Positions 1 through 6,576 of a stretch of 7,786 nucleotides of DNA are shown piece by piece (position 1 is the first letter of the stretch; the number at the start of each line of letters is the position of its first letter). The translations under genes and the position numbers were made by a program. The notes beneath the pieces were generated by a model. It saw only the letters and a program-made list of their open reading frames with translations. It did no database searches and was not told the origin of the DNA. The DNA is from Lachnospiraceae bacterium (GTDB lineage Bacteria > Bacillota > Clostridia > Lachnospirales > Lachnospiraceae): contig VSNR01000192.1 in assembly GCA_009774345.1 (NCBI GenBank), positions 1 to 7,786 of the forward strand, read 5' to 3'.

Positions 1-36
1 CGATAATATATATCCTAAAATTATATAGGTAAATTG

Positions 37-71
37 TATACTGGTGGTCGAAAAGGAGAATCACCAGTATG
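37..71. other. Stem-loop of unknown role upstream of the zinc-ribbon fragment
   Basis: ATACTGGTG (38-46) is matched exactly by CACCAGTAT (62-70). Wobble or extra pairs at 37/71, 47/61 and 48/60 leave an 11-nt loop that contains an AAGGAG sequence. A TATACT hexamer lies at 37-42. ATG codons follow at 69 and 72 but run straight into TGA at 75. This could be the regulatory leader of a gene that has since decayed, or an operator. Apart from this hairpin and a short CCTA/TAGG inverted repeat (14-29), I see nothing else in bases 1-92. Confidence 0.3.
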
Positions 72-92
72 ATGTGATGTACACAGCCTTGA

Positions 93-284
93 TCTGAAAA
101 CAGACTGATTTTAGCAAATGCTGATAAATTCGGAAGACAACAAAGACAGGGTGCTGGTGAACAAAATAATCCTAGAATAGAATATGTGTCAGTGAATTGC
201 AGAGGATGTGGTGGAGTGAATCAAATAGCGAAGGGGACAAAGGCTGAATGTGAGAATTGCGGTATGATGATCAAAACCAAGTAG
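93..284 (+). pseudogene. 3' fragment of a zinc-ribbon protein (no start codon)
   Basis: The frame is open from just after a TGA at 90-92 to a TAG at 282-284 and has no ATG, GTG or TTG before codon 186. It encodes about 63 residues that read like real protein: an N-terminal stretch rich in Gln, Arg and Asn, then a C-terminal zinc ribbon. The ribbon is a C-R-G-C knuckle (Cys codons at 198 and 207), 13 residues, then a C-E-N-C knuckle (Cys codons at 249 and 258), ending in a basic Lys-rich tail. CxxC-x13-CxxC is the usual treble-clef/zinc-ribbon spacing. The preceding segment in another frame (about 29-94) also reads plausibly and could be joined by a one-base frameshift near 92-95, which suggests a decayed longer gene. 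The parent protein is not recognised. Alternatively the start is non-canonical (CTG at 105). Confidence 0.4.
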
Positions 285-285
285 G

Positions 286-333
286 AAAGACAGACAAGCA
301 GCCGCGCAATGTGGCTACTTGTCCTCGTCTTTT
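286..333. terminator. Bidirectional intrinsic terminator between convergent genes
   Basis: The stem GACAAG (293-298) / CTTGTC (318-323) continues, after one C-A mismatch, as AGCCGC (300-305) / GTGGCT (311-316), closing a 5-nt loop. It is flanked by an A-rich run (286-290) and a T run (330-333), which are also mutually complementary. This is the layout expected of a hairpin that stops transcripts from both sides. The stop codon of the minus-strand XRE gene (complement of 315-317) lies inside the right arm, and the + strand zinc-ribbon fragment ends at 284, just before it. Confidence 0.7.
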
Positions 334-545
334 ATAATATCATCATTAATCTGCTCAAACAACTCGCTGACAGGAACCTCTAAAATTTCACATAGTCGTT
401 CCATTGTATCAAAACGGATAGAAGATGTCTGGTTGGTGACAATGTTATGATAATTTCTGTAACACATTCCAAGCCGTTGACTGAGCCAGTAATTCGTTTT
501 TCCTTTTTCGTCAAGTATTTCTTTGATTCTTAATCGGATCGTCAT
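315..545 (-). CDS. Small XRE/Cro-CI family helix-turn-helix regulator
   Basis: This 76-residue protein is essentially one helix-turn-helix domain of the Cro/CI type. The DNA-binding part covers about residues 5-63: a first helix (RLRIKEILDEKG), the HTH core around residues 17-36 (WLSQRLGM, then YRNYHNIVTNQ), and the terminal helix with the family's usual IRFDTMERLCEILEVPVSELFE pattern, followed by an acidic tail. Small proteins of this HTH_26-like class are dimeric repressors, often autoregulatory. I chose the ATG at 543-545 because AAGGGGG (complement of 556-562) sits 10 nt upstream. A longer frame runs back to 677, but its extra 44 residues are Tyr/His/Phe-rich, unlike the family, and are made of the repeat array at 582-640. 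The gene is divergent from the WYL regulator and convergent with the zinc-ribbon fragment. It may control itself and perhaps the neighbouring operon through the repeats upstream. The biological target is unknown. Confidence 0.85.
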   Translation of the reverse strand: MTIRLRIKEILDEKGKTNYWLSQRLGMCYRNYHNIVTNQTSSIRFDTMERLCEILEVPVSELFEQINDDIIKDEDK

Positions 546-566
546 GGTGCCAATACCCCCTTGTTC

Positions 567-572
567 ATTATA
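567..572 (-). promoter_or_regulatory. Candidate -10 element for the XRE gene
   Basis: The complement of 567-572 reads TATAAT. The corresponding -35 position is a T-run without a good match and lies next to the first GTGC half-site of the repeat array. The leader would be only about 15 nt, so the ribosome binding site would start almost at the transcript end. The alternative promoter at 679-706 competes with this one. Confidence 0.25.
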
Positions 573-581
573 TATAGTTAT

Positions 582-640
582 GTGCTTGAAAAAAAGCTGC
601 ATATAAGCATCGTGCCTAAATGCACAGTGCATAAAAGCAC
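582..640. promoter_or_regulatory. Tandem 15-bp-periodic palindromic operator array (GTGC-N6-GCAC)
   Basis: Two perfect units, GTGC-CTAAAT-GCAC (612-625) and GTGC-ATAAAA-GCAC (627-640), are preceded by an imperfect unit CTGC-ATATAA-GCAT (597-610) and a half site GTGC at 582-585. All four start exactly 15 bp apart, and the spacers are A/T-only apart from one C. This pattern suggests a set of dimer-binding sites. The array lies 37-95 bp upstream of the XRE start codon, so the XRE repressor is the natural candidate to bind it. Binding is inferred. Confidence 0.6.
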
Positions 641-666
641 TAAATTTCCTTGTGTAATGGTACTTT

Positions 667-680
667 TTATTGTACAATAA
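667..680. promoter_or_regulatory. 14-bp perfect palindrome, possible operator
   Basis: TTATTGTACAATAA is a perfect 14-bp palindrome in the divergent intergenic region. It differs from both the GTGC-N6-GCAC array and the 29-bp palindrome at 711-739. It would overlap the start site of the candidate minus-strand promoter at 679-706. AT-rich palindromes arise by chance, so the evidence is modest. Confidence 0.35.
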
Positions 681-706
681 TATAGGATAAAAAAATATAC
701 CATCAA
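679..706 (-). promoter_or_regulatory. Candidate sigma-A promoter for the XRE gene
   Basis: On the minus strand TTGATG (complement of 701-706) is separated by 16 nt from TATATT (complement of 679-684), a fair match to the housekeeping consensus. Transcription would start near 672, inside the TTATTGTACAATAA palindrome, and the 15-bp repeat array would lie within a leader of about 125 nt. Confidence 0.35.
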
Positions 707-710
707 TTTA

Positions 711-739
711 TTAGCATGGACACATTATGTCCATGCTAA
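711..739. promoter_or_regulatory. 29-bp palindrome overlapping the WYL-gene promoter (probable operator)
   Basis: TTAGCATGGACA (711-722) and TGTCCATGCTAA (728-739) are perfect 12-bp inverted arms around a 5-bp centre. The palindrome covers the position where a -35 element would be (about 721-726) and stops 4 bp before the TATAAT at 744-749. A dimeric repressor here would block RNA polymerase. WYL regulators of the BrxR and CapW type bind palindromes in their own promoters, so autoregulation by the gene at 779 is the simplest reading. Confidence 0.65.
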
Positions 740-749
740 AGTGTATAAT
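721..749 (+). promoter_or_regulatory. Probable promoter of the WYL regulator and operon
   Basis: A perfect TATAAT lies at 744-749, about 30 bp before the start codon, and would give a leader of about 20-25 nt. The -35 position at a 17-bp spacing (721-726, CACATT) matches the consensus poorly. Either the promoter is intrinsically weak or it depends on a factor bound at the overlapping palindrome. The AAAGGAGGAG at 761-770 is the ribosome binding site. Confidence 0.55.
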
Positions 750-778
750 AAAATTATGGGAAAGGAGGAGAACATGAA

Positions 779-1738
779 ATGGATGAAAGGCATTTGGATA
801 AAACAAATCGAATTTTATTCTTATATACAAAGCTTTTACAGGGGCAGCTTTTAATCAAGAGTGAGCTTGCGCAATTGATGGGGGTCAATGAGAAAAGTAT
901 CCAGCGGGATTTAGAAGATATAAGAAACTTTCTGGACAAAAGTCGGACTGAAGAAGGATACGGAAGCCAGTTAATCTATGATTATCACGAGAAGGGGTAT
1001 TTACTCGAACACAACAGTCAGCTTCGGCTCTCGAATGATGAAGTGCTGGCAGTCAGCAAGATTCTTCTGGAGAGTCGTGCCTTTACGAAAAAAGAAATGA
1101 TGAATATATTGGATAAGCTGATAGAGAACTGTATTCCGCGTGAGGACAGGGCAGTAGTAAACGATATGTTAAATAATGAAAGATTTCACTACGTGGAGCT
1201 GCGCCATCACAAAGAATTTCTCAGCAGATTGACGCCGCTGAGTCAGGCAATCCGTGAGAGCCGCGTGATCTGTATCAAGTATGGTAAAATTAAAGGGAAT
1301 GCCACAGTGGAGCGCCGTTTGGAGCCATTGGCGATACTGTTTTCTGAATACTATTTTTATCTGGTTGGATTTATTGAGGATATTGATAGGAAAGAAGCAT
1401 TTGAAAATCCCGATGACATCTTTCCTACAATATACCGTATCGACCGGATTGAAGATCTCAATGTGCTGGATGAACACTTTAAAATTCCCTATGCAAACCG
1501 ATTTGAGGAAGGAGAATTTCGCAAACGCGTACAGTTTATGTATGGAGGGAAGCTTCGCAAAGTGCGGTTTAAGTATACAGGACTGTCCGTAGAGGCAATT
1601 CTTGACCGCCTGCCCACAGCAAGGATATTGGATGAGGAAGATGGAGCATATCTGATTGAGGCGGAAGTGTTTGGAAAGGGGATTGATATGTGGGTACGAA
1701 GCCAAGGGGAGTATATTACGGATTACAGGGTGATGTAG
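779..1738 (+). CDS. WYL-domain transcriptional regulator (HTH-WYL-WCX)
   Basis: This is a 319-residue cytoplasmic DNA-binding protein with the standard architecture of the family. Residues about 9-55 are a winged helix-turn-helix whose recognition part includes ELAQLMGVNEKSIQRDLEDI. Residues about 145-226 are a WYL domain with the core YYFYLVGF (191-198) and the ligand-pocket signature YRIDRI (219-224). Residues about 246-319 resemble the C-terminal WCX oligomerisation domain. In the W-Y-L signature the first residue is Phe (F-Y-L at 193-195), a common variant. WYL domains bind nucleic-acid-type or other small ligands and switch the attached HTH on or off; BrxR and CapW are relatives that repress phage-defence operons. 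The start at 779 has AAGGAGG 10 nt upstream. The gene lies 69 bp before the GTPase operon with no terminator between, so it is probably co-transcribed. The 29-bp palindrome in its promoter is the likely operator. The ligand is unknown. Confidence 0.9.
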   Translation: MDERHLDKTNRILFLYTKLLQGQLLIKSELAQLMGVNEKSIQRDLEDIRNFLDKSRTEEGYGSQLIYDYHEKGYLLEHNSQLRLSNDEVLAVSKILLESRAFTKKEMMNILDKLIENCIPREDRAVVNDMLNNERFHYVELRHHKEFLSRLTPLSQAIRESRVICIKYGKIKGNATVERRLEPLAILFSEYYFYLVGFIEDIDRKEAFENPDDIFPTIYRIDRIEDLNVLDEHFKIPYANRFEEGEFRKRVQFMYGGKLRKVRFKYTGLSVEAILDRLPTARILDEEDGAYLIEAEVFGKGIDMWVRSQGEYITDYRVM

Positions 1739-1807
1739 AAAGCGGAAACTATTACCAATCAAGAACAGTTTGTGAGAAAAATTTAATATGCATAAGAGGG
1801 GGATATT

Positions 1808-4042
1808 ATGGCGCAAATTTATATACAATACAATCCATATCGCTTGGAAACTACAATTAAAATAGATGGACAGGAGATTTCACCTGATAACAAGCTGTAT
1901 CAAAATGTTGAAAAGAAAAGGCTTCGGGACTGGGTGGATGCATTCCCGGAATTATTGAAGACTGAAATTACTGCGGATGAATATGAAATTCAGTATAATG
2001 GCACTGAGTTAGACTGGGAGTTTGTGCAAGAAGCATTGGAAAAGAATACTTCTGCGAAAATGAAATTAAGTTTTGTGGAGACAAACTTCAACCTTGATAT
2101 GGGTGGAAATATTCTTGATTATTTTATGTCTGTGCAAGACAATATAGTTGATAATTGTAAAGACTTTGAATTGAGAAAGGCAATCAATAGAATACGGAAT
2201 CCAATCGGTTCCATTTATGTGATTGGAGCATCAGGGGCGGGCAAATCAACACTGATCAATGCACTATTGAGAAATCGTATAATGCCTTGTCAGAGTGCAG
2301 CTTGTACGACTGCTATGATTAAGCTTTTTCATGATAAAAAGTCTGAGTATACTGCTGTAGCATATAATGAAGAAGGAGAAGTGATAGAGGAAACAGATGA
2401 AACTGATTATGAAGTGGTAAAGGCGTTTCATGATAATCCAGAGGTATATCGAATCAAAATGCAAGGTAAAATTCCTTTTTTGCGATTGGACAGCACGATT
2501 CCAGTACTTGTGGATACCCCTAATCCAAATCATGTGAAGAATCAAAAATATCGGGATACAATCCTCAATGCGATTAGGAATGATGATGACTGTTTGATTT
2601 TATATGTATTGGACGGAGCACGATTATATGAAGATGCAGAATTGTTACATAGTATCGCAGAACAGATGGAAAAAGGCGGTAATCAGACAAGGAGCAGATT
2701 TCTGTTTGTAATCAATAAAATGGATACCTGTAATCCTGAGGAGGAGAAAATTGAAGAGGTAATCGAGACGGCAAGGCGTTTTCTGCGTTCTGTTGGTATC
2801 AAGGATCCTCAGATCTTTCCATGCTCTGCTTTTACAGCATTGAATATCAGGACAACTTTAAAGAATGTGGATATCAATAAATTGACCAGAGAAAATGAAA
2901 AGCGGTTATCAATAGCAGCGCGGGACACAATTCCGATGATTGACAAATTAACCAGTTTTGAGTCAATGCATCTGGAACAGTATGCAAAACTGCCAAAGGC
3001 TGCGCAAAAAGATTTGGATTCAGGGATACAGCAGGCAAATCAGCGGGAAGATATCAAAATGCAGGCGATGATTCATAGCGGTATTCATTCGATAGAATCT
3101 TATATTGTATCCTATATGAAAAAGTATATGGAGACGAAAAGGACAAAAGATTTAATCGAATTATTTCACGTTTATCACCGACATTTTATTGATACAGAAT
3201 CCTATAAGATATTAGTTACGGCTACGATGAGTGCAGGTAAATCGACATTTATCAATGCCCTGGTAGGTAAAAATATCTGTCTATCCCGAAATATGGCATG
3301 TACCAGCAAACTGCATTCGATTGTCAGCAAGCCATTTGACACAGATTTTACATTTGAGTATGATTATGCCCTATCCTTGGCGGCAAATAAGGAAAAGGAG
3401 CAGGAAATAGCAAATAAAACAGTCGTCAGAACCGTGTATTATGATGGCATATTAGCAGGACAGCGCTTGATTATCAATGATTCCCCGGGCGTGAATTTCA
3501 GCGGCGATGCAGAACATCAGCAGATTACGGACAGAATGATAGATGCAGGGAATTATCAGCTGATGATTTATCTGATGAATGCGACACAGCTAGGAACAAA
3601 TGATGATGATGCCCACCTGGATTATGTGAAAAAGCATATTGGCGGTCAGCCCGTTTTGTTCGTTATGAATAAGGTTGATGCATTCAATGAAGATGAGGAA
3701 GATATTGAGTCCATCGCATTAAAGCAGATCAGGCGCCTTGAGGCAAAAGGATTTCACGACCCTCTGGTATGCCCTGTGTCAGCAAGAGCAGGATTCCTCG
3801 CAAAGAAGGCAAAAGAGGAAGAGTTGGGCAGAATGGAACAGCGAGAATTAAATAATATGGTAGATAAATTTGAACAGATGAATATTGTGGACTATTACAC
3901 AAAATATTATCCTGATCTTGCGATACCAGACGGCGAAGATGAGGAGAAACAATTATTAAAAACCTGTGGGATAAGCTATGTAGAAACAATTATAAAAACA
4001 TTTTGCGAAGGAGGATGTGTTCATGGCACAAGTATACGTTAA
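1808..4042 (+). CDS. Tandem dynamin-like GTPase with two G domains
   Basis: This 744-residue dynamin-superfamily protein has a short N-terminal beta-rich domain (about 1-95) shared with the next gene, then a first G domain (about 133-350): P-loop GASGAGKST (140-148), switch I threonines 167/168, G3 DTPNPN (236-241) and G4 NKMD (303-306). A helical segment (about 355-455) follows, then a second G domain (about 466-665): P-loop ATMSAGKST (472-480), G3 NDSPG (557-561) and G4 NKVD (621-624). About 80 residues remain after it. In the first domain the DxPG glycine is Asn (position 239). In the second, the first P-loop glycine is Ala (472), as in the downstream paralogue. There is no signal peptide or membrane segment. 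Dynamin-like proteins bind and remodel membranes using GTP, and two G domains in one chain recall B. subtilis DynA and Eleos LeoBC. There is little room for a stalk after the second G domain, so it may work with the downstream GTPase. The start follows AAGAGGGGG (1794-1802). The 3' end contains the next gene's ribosome binding site and start. Confidence 0.88.
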   Translation: MAQIYIQYNPYRLETTIKIDGQEISPDNKLYQNVEKKRLRDWVDAFPELLKTEITADEYEIQYNGTELDWEFVQEALEKNTSAKMKLSFVETNFNLDMGGNILDYFMSVQDNIVDNCKDFELRKAINRIRNPIGSIYVIGASGAGKSTLINALLRNRIMPCQSAACTTAMIKLFHDKKSEYTAVAYNEEGEVIEETDETDYEVVKAFHDNPEVYRIKMQGKIPFLRLDSTIPVLVDTPNPNHVKNQKYRDTILNAIRNDDDCLILYVLDGARLYEDAELLHSIAEQMEKGGNQTRSRFLFVINKMDTCNPEEEKIEEVIETARRFLRSVGIKDPQIFPCSAFTALNIRTTLKNVDINKLTRENEKRLSIAARDTIPMIDKLTSFESMHLEQYAKLPKAAQKDLDSGIQQANQREDIKMQAMIHSGIHSIESYIVSYMKKYMETKRTKDLIELFHVYHRHFIDTESYKILVTATMSAGKSTFINALVGKNICLSRNMACTSKLHSIVSKPFDTDFTFEYDYALSLAANKEKEQEIANKTVVRTVYYDGILAGQRLIINDSPGVNFSGDAEHQQITDRMIDAGNYQLMIYLMNATQLGTNDDDAHLDYVKKHIGGQPVLFVMNKVDAFNEDEEDIESIALKQIRRLEAKGFHDPLVCPVSARAGFLAKKAKEEELGRMEQRELNNMVDKFEQMNIVDYYTKYYPDLAIPDGEDEEKQLLKTCGISYVETIIKTFCEGGCVHGTSIR
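4008..4014 (+). promoter_or_regulatory. Ribosome binding site deciding the second GTPase start
   Basis: AAGGAGG ends 8 nt before the ATG at 4023. That ATG begins MAQVYVKYNPYRL, which aligns with the MAQIYIQYNPYRL start of the upstream paralogue, whereas the in-frame GTG at 4017 lies too close to the site. The site lies inside the upstream coding sequence, which runs to 4042, so translation of the two genes is probably coupled. Confidence 0.8.
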
Positions 4043-6560
4043 GTACAATCCATACCGTCTATCAACGGAAATTAAGGTAAATGGACGGGAGATTGAGACA
4101 GACAGTACGCTCTACAAGTTTGTAAAGGGAAAAAGACTGCAAGAATGGATAGGCGAATTTCCTGAAATGCTGACCAAAGAACTGAATACGGTGGATTTGG
4201 ATATTGAATTTTGCGGTATGGATCTGGATTGGGATGATTTCGAGGATGCATTTCATACAGCGAAAAGTACAGGCATTGTAAAAACGGTGGAATTGAAGTA
4301 TATTGAGGGGCAGGCAGCAGAGGATGTCACACAAAAGATCGTGGATATTTTTAATGATTTACAGGAAGGACCCATTGATGATTTTCGGGATCCCAAGCTG
4401 CTGAGAGCGTTTGAAAGCGTCAATGAGGCAGAGTTTCCCGTGAATGTAATTGCTACAATGAGTTCAGGTAAGTCAACGTTGATTAACGCACTGTTGGGCA
4501 AAAAGCTGATGCCTTCTAAGAATGAGGCATGTACCGCTACGATCACCGAGATTTTGGACAATGACGAAGATGACTTTAGAGCGATTGTATATGATAAAGA
4601 AGGAAATGTAATCAGAGAGACCGATGATCTCACTTATGATATCATGAGTGAGTTAAATGAGAATGATCAGGTTTCGAGAATCGCGGCAGAAGGTGATATT
4701 CCCTTTTTGGATGCAAGAGAGATCGCCCTGATGCTGGTAGACACACCGGGTCCCAATAATTCTCAGAATCAGGAGCATAAAAATACGACGTATAGTTCTA
4801 TCAATAACGATTCTAACAGTTTGATTTTGTATGTGTTGAATGGGACACAGTTAAGTACGAATGATGATAATGCGCTACTCAATTATGTGGCAGACCAGAT
4901 CAAGAAAGGTGGAAAGCAGGTTCGGGACCGTTTCTTGTTTGTGATTAATAAGATGGATGGATTCAATCCAGAGGAAGAAGATATTGGAAAAGCCATTATT
5001 TCAGCAAAGAGATATCTTTATAGTCATGGTATTGAGGATCCACAGATTTTCCCTTGTTCTGCATTTACTGCGTTGAATATACGATCTTATCTGGGAGGTG
5101 TTGATATTGATAATCTGACAAGAGCACAGGAAAAACAGCTTCCCTCGGCGGCAAGGGATACACTTCCTATGATTGATAAGTTTATTGAATATGACTCAAT
5201 GCATTTAGAGAAATATACAACATTGTCTCCAAGCGCACAGAGAGAATTAAATTATAAGCTAAAACAGGCACAGGAGCAAAATGACACAAAGGAACAGGCA
5301 TTGATTCATTGCGGTATTTATTCGATTGAGTCTGCGATTACAGCATATGTCAAGAAATACGCCAAGACGAAAAAAGTAAAAGATCTGGTTGAGACCTTTC
5401 AGGAAGTGTTAGAGAGCAATAAAGTACTGGCAAAGGCAAAAGAAAAGATAGCAACAGATGAAAATGCGGCAAAAGCCTGCGCAGAACGTGCAGCGGTTAT
5501 CAAGGAGAAGATATCAGGCGGAAAAGAGGCACAGGAGTTTAAACAGAAAATAGAGGCGCTTGATCCGATGAAAGCGATTAACGTAAAAGTGGAAAAGTTA
5601 AAATCAAAAGCCTTGATACAGGTTTCACAAGTGTTTAAACCCTATGGAGACATGATAGATAACAAAGATGAAGCTATACGATTGGTGAATTTATTTGCAA
5701 TAACAAGCTCGGATAGTATCGCAGAATTAACTACTGAACTGGAAAGTGTGATTAATCATGAATTAGTTGAGAATAGTGAGCAGATTTTATCTGATTATCA
5801 GAAGAAATTGGAAGAAATTGATGAAAGCGTAGCAGATGTCCAGCTTGATTTTGCTACAACGGATCTTATTCAAGGGGAATTAGTCAAGATGAAGGAAAGT
5901 GCGAAGTCATGGGGAACCAATGAATTTGCTTCTGATACAGTGGAACAGGTCGGAGAAGTGGAATATGAAAAACGTTCTTACTATGAGAAAGTAGGAGAAG
6001 AAGAGGAGGAAATTATCGTAGGATCTCATGAAGAGAAGATTGGTACAAGGAAGGTGAAATCTGGCTCTCATAAGGAATGGGCAGGGACACGAACGGTTAG
6101 AAATCCTGAGAAGAAATGGTGGAAACTTTTCACACCCAAATATATAAAAGAGGACATTTATAAAGAGGTAGATGATTATAAGGATGAAGATGTCTATAAG
6201 ACGGTTATGGATTATAAGACAATCATGAGGGACGTGTATGAAGAGAGAACAGAAACGATTGAGAAATTTTCCGCAGATGTATCAATATTGCAGTCGGGAT
6301 TGATTACTACGCTTCTTCAAAATTTGGAGTCTGGAACTAATACTATGTGCTCTAATGCAGAAGCGCAAGTGATTAAAATGAAGGAACAGTTTATTGTAAG
6401 TCTTGAACGATTAGATAAATTAATTACGCAGAAATATGAGGAGCTTGAGCAGTGCGTCAAGGATCGTGAGAGTAGAGAAAAAGAATTGGAAAAGAGTAAA
6501 GAAATTTTAGGCTGGATTGAGGCATGCAAGTCCGAGATTGATAAAATATTGGATATGTGA
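4023..6560 (+). CDS. Dynamin-like GTPase with beta-repeat paddle and coiled coil
   Basis: This 845-residue protein is a paralogue of the upstream GTPase over roughly its first 455 residues. It has the shared N-terminal domain (1-95), then one G domain (about 138-355): P-loop ATMSSGKST (144-152), switch I threonines in EACTATITE, intact G3 DTPGPN (240-245) and G4 NKMD (309-312). A long helical region (about 365-640) follows. Residues about 645-743 are highly charged and beta-like, with short repeats of Tyr/Val and Lys/Glu/Thr on both sides of a hydrophobic tip, KKWWKLFTPKY (697-707). They form an apparent antiparallel arm that could act as a membrane-touching paddle. The last 90 residues are a coiled coil. 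There is no membrane helix. The start at 4023 is fixed by AAGGAGG 8 nt upstream and by alignment with the paralogue. The gene overlaps the upstream gene by 20 bp and precedes the tail-anchored protein by 16 bp. It probably forms hetero-oligomers with the upstream GTPase on membranes. Eleos LeoA is a possible functional analogue, but homology is untested. Confidence 0.88.
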   Translation: MAQVYVKYNPYRLSTEIKVNGREIETDSTLYKFVKGKRLQEWIGEFPEMLTKELNTVDLDIEFCGMDLDWDDFEDAFHTAKSTGIVKTVELKYIEGQAAEDVTQKIVDIFNDLQEGPIDDFRDPKLLRAFESVNEAEFPVNVIATMSSGKSTLINALLGKKLMPSKNEACTATITEILDNDEDDFRAIVYDKEGNVIRETDDLTYDIMSELNENDQVSRIAAEGDIPFLDAREIALMLVDTPGPNNSQNQEHKNTTYSSINNDSNSLILYVLNGTQLSTNDDNALLNYVADQIKKGGKQVRDRFLFVINKMDGFNPEEEDIGKAIISAKRYLYSHGIEDPQIFPCSAFTALNIRSYLGGVDIDNLTRAQEKQLPSAARDTLPMIDKFIEYDSMHLEKYTTLSPSAQRELNYKLKQAQEQNDTKEQALIHCGIYSIESAITAYVKKYAKTKKVKDLVETFQEVLESNKVLAKAKEKIATDENAAKACAERAAVIKEKISGGKEAQEFKQKIEALDPMKAINVKVEKLKSKALIQVSQVFKPYGDMIDNKDEAIRLVNLFAITSSDSIAELTTELESVINHELVENSEQILSDYQKKLEEIDESVADVQLDFATTDLIQGELVKMKESAKSWGTNEFASDTVEQVGEVEYEKRSYYEKVGEEEEEIIVGSHEEKIGTRKVKSGSHKEWAGTRTVRNPEKKWWKLFTPKYIKEDIYKEVDDYKDEDVYKTVMDYKTIMRDVYEERTETIEKFSADVSILQSGLITTLLQNLESGTNTMCSNAEAQVIKMKEQFIVSLERLDKLITQKYEELEQCVKDRESREKELEKSKEILGWIEACKSEIDKILDM

Positions 6561-6576
6561 GGAGGTGGTTGAAACG

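Noticed and set aside
582..640. CRISPR-like or transposon-end repeats
   Set aside because: The units are only 15 bp with no unique spacers of CRISPR length and no cas genes. They are palindromic and sit at a regulator promoter, so an operator array fits better.
546..677. N-terminal 44-residue extension of the XRE regulator to a start at 677
   Set aside because: The ATG at 545 has a good ribosome binding site 10 nt upstream. The extension has none, its composition is unlike the family, and it consists of the palindromic repeat array.
774..854. 26-codon ORF from the ATG at 774 overlapping the WYL start
   Set aside because: It is only 5 nt from the ribosome binding site, its product has no recognisable features, and the 779 frame encodes a full WYL family protein. 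A leader-peptide role cannot be excluded but has no support.
1739..1807. A separate promoter between the WYL gene and the first GTPase
   Set aside because: Only a TTTAATAT-like sequence (from 1782) without a convincing -35 is present, so co-transcription with the WYL gene is the simpler reading.
1169..1828. 219-codon antisense ORF opposite the WYL gene
   Set aside because: It is a shadow of the WYL coding frame: no ribosome binding site, Cys/His/Ile/Leu-rich shadow composition, and it overlaps the next gene's start.
4017..4022. GTG start two codons upstream for the second GTPase
   Set aside because: Spacing to AAGGAGG is too short. The ATG at 4023 has ideal spacing and matches the paralogue's start.
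6517..6576. TTG start adding 20 residues to the tail-anchored protein
   Set aside because: It lies inside the preceding gene without a ribosome binding site, while the ATG at 6577 has a strong one.
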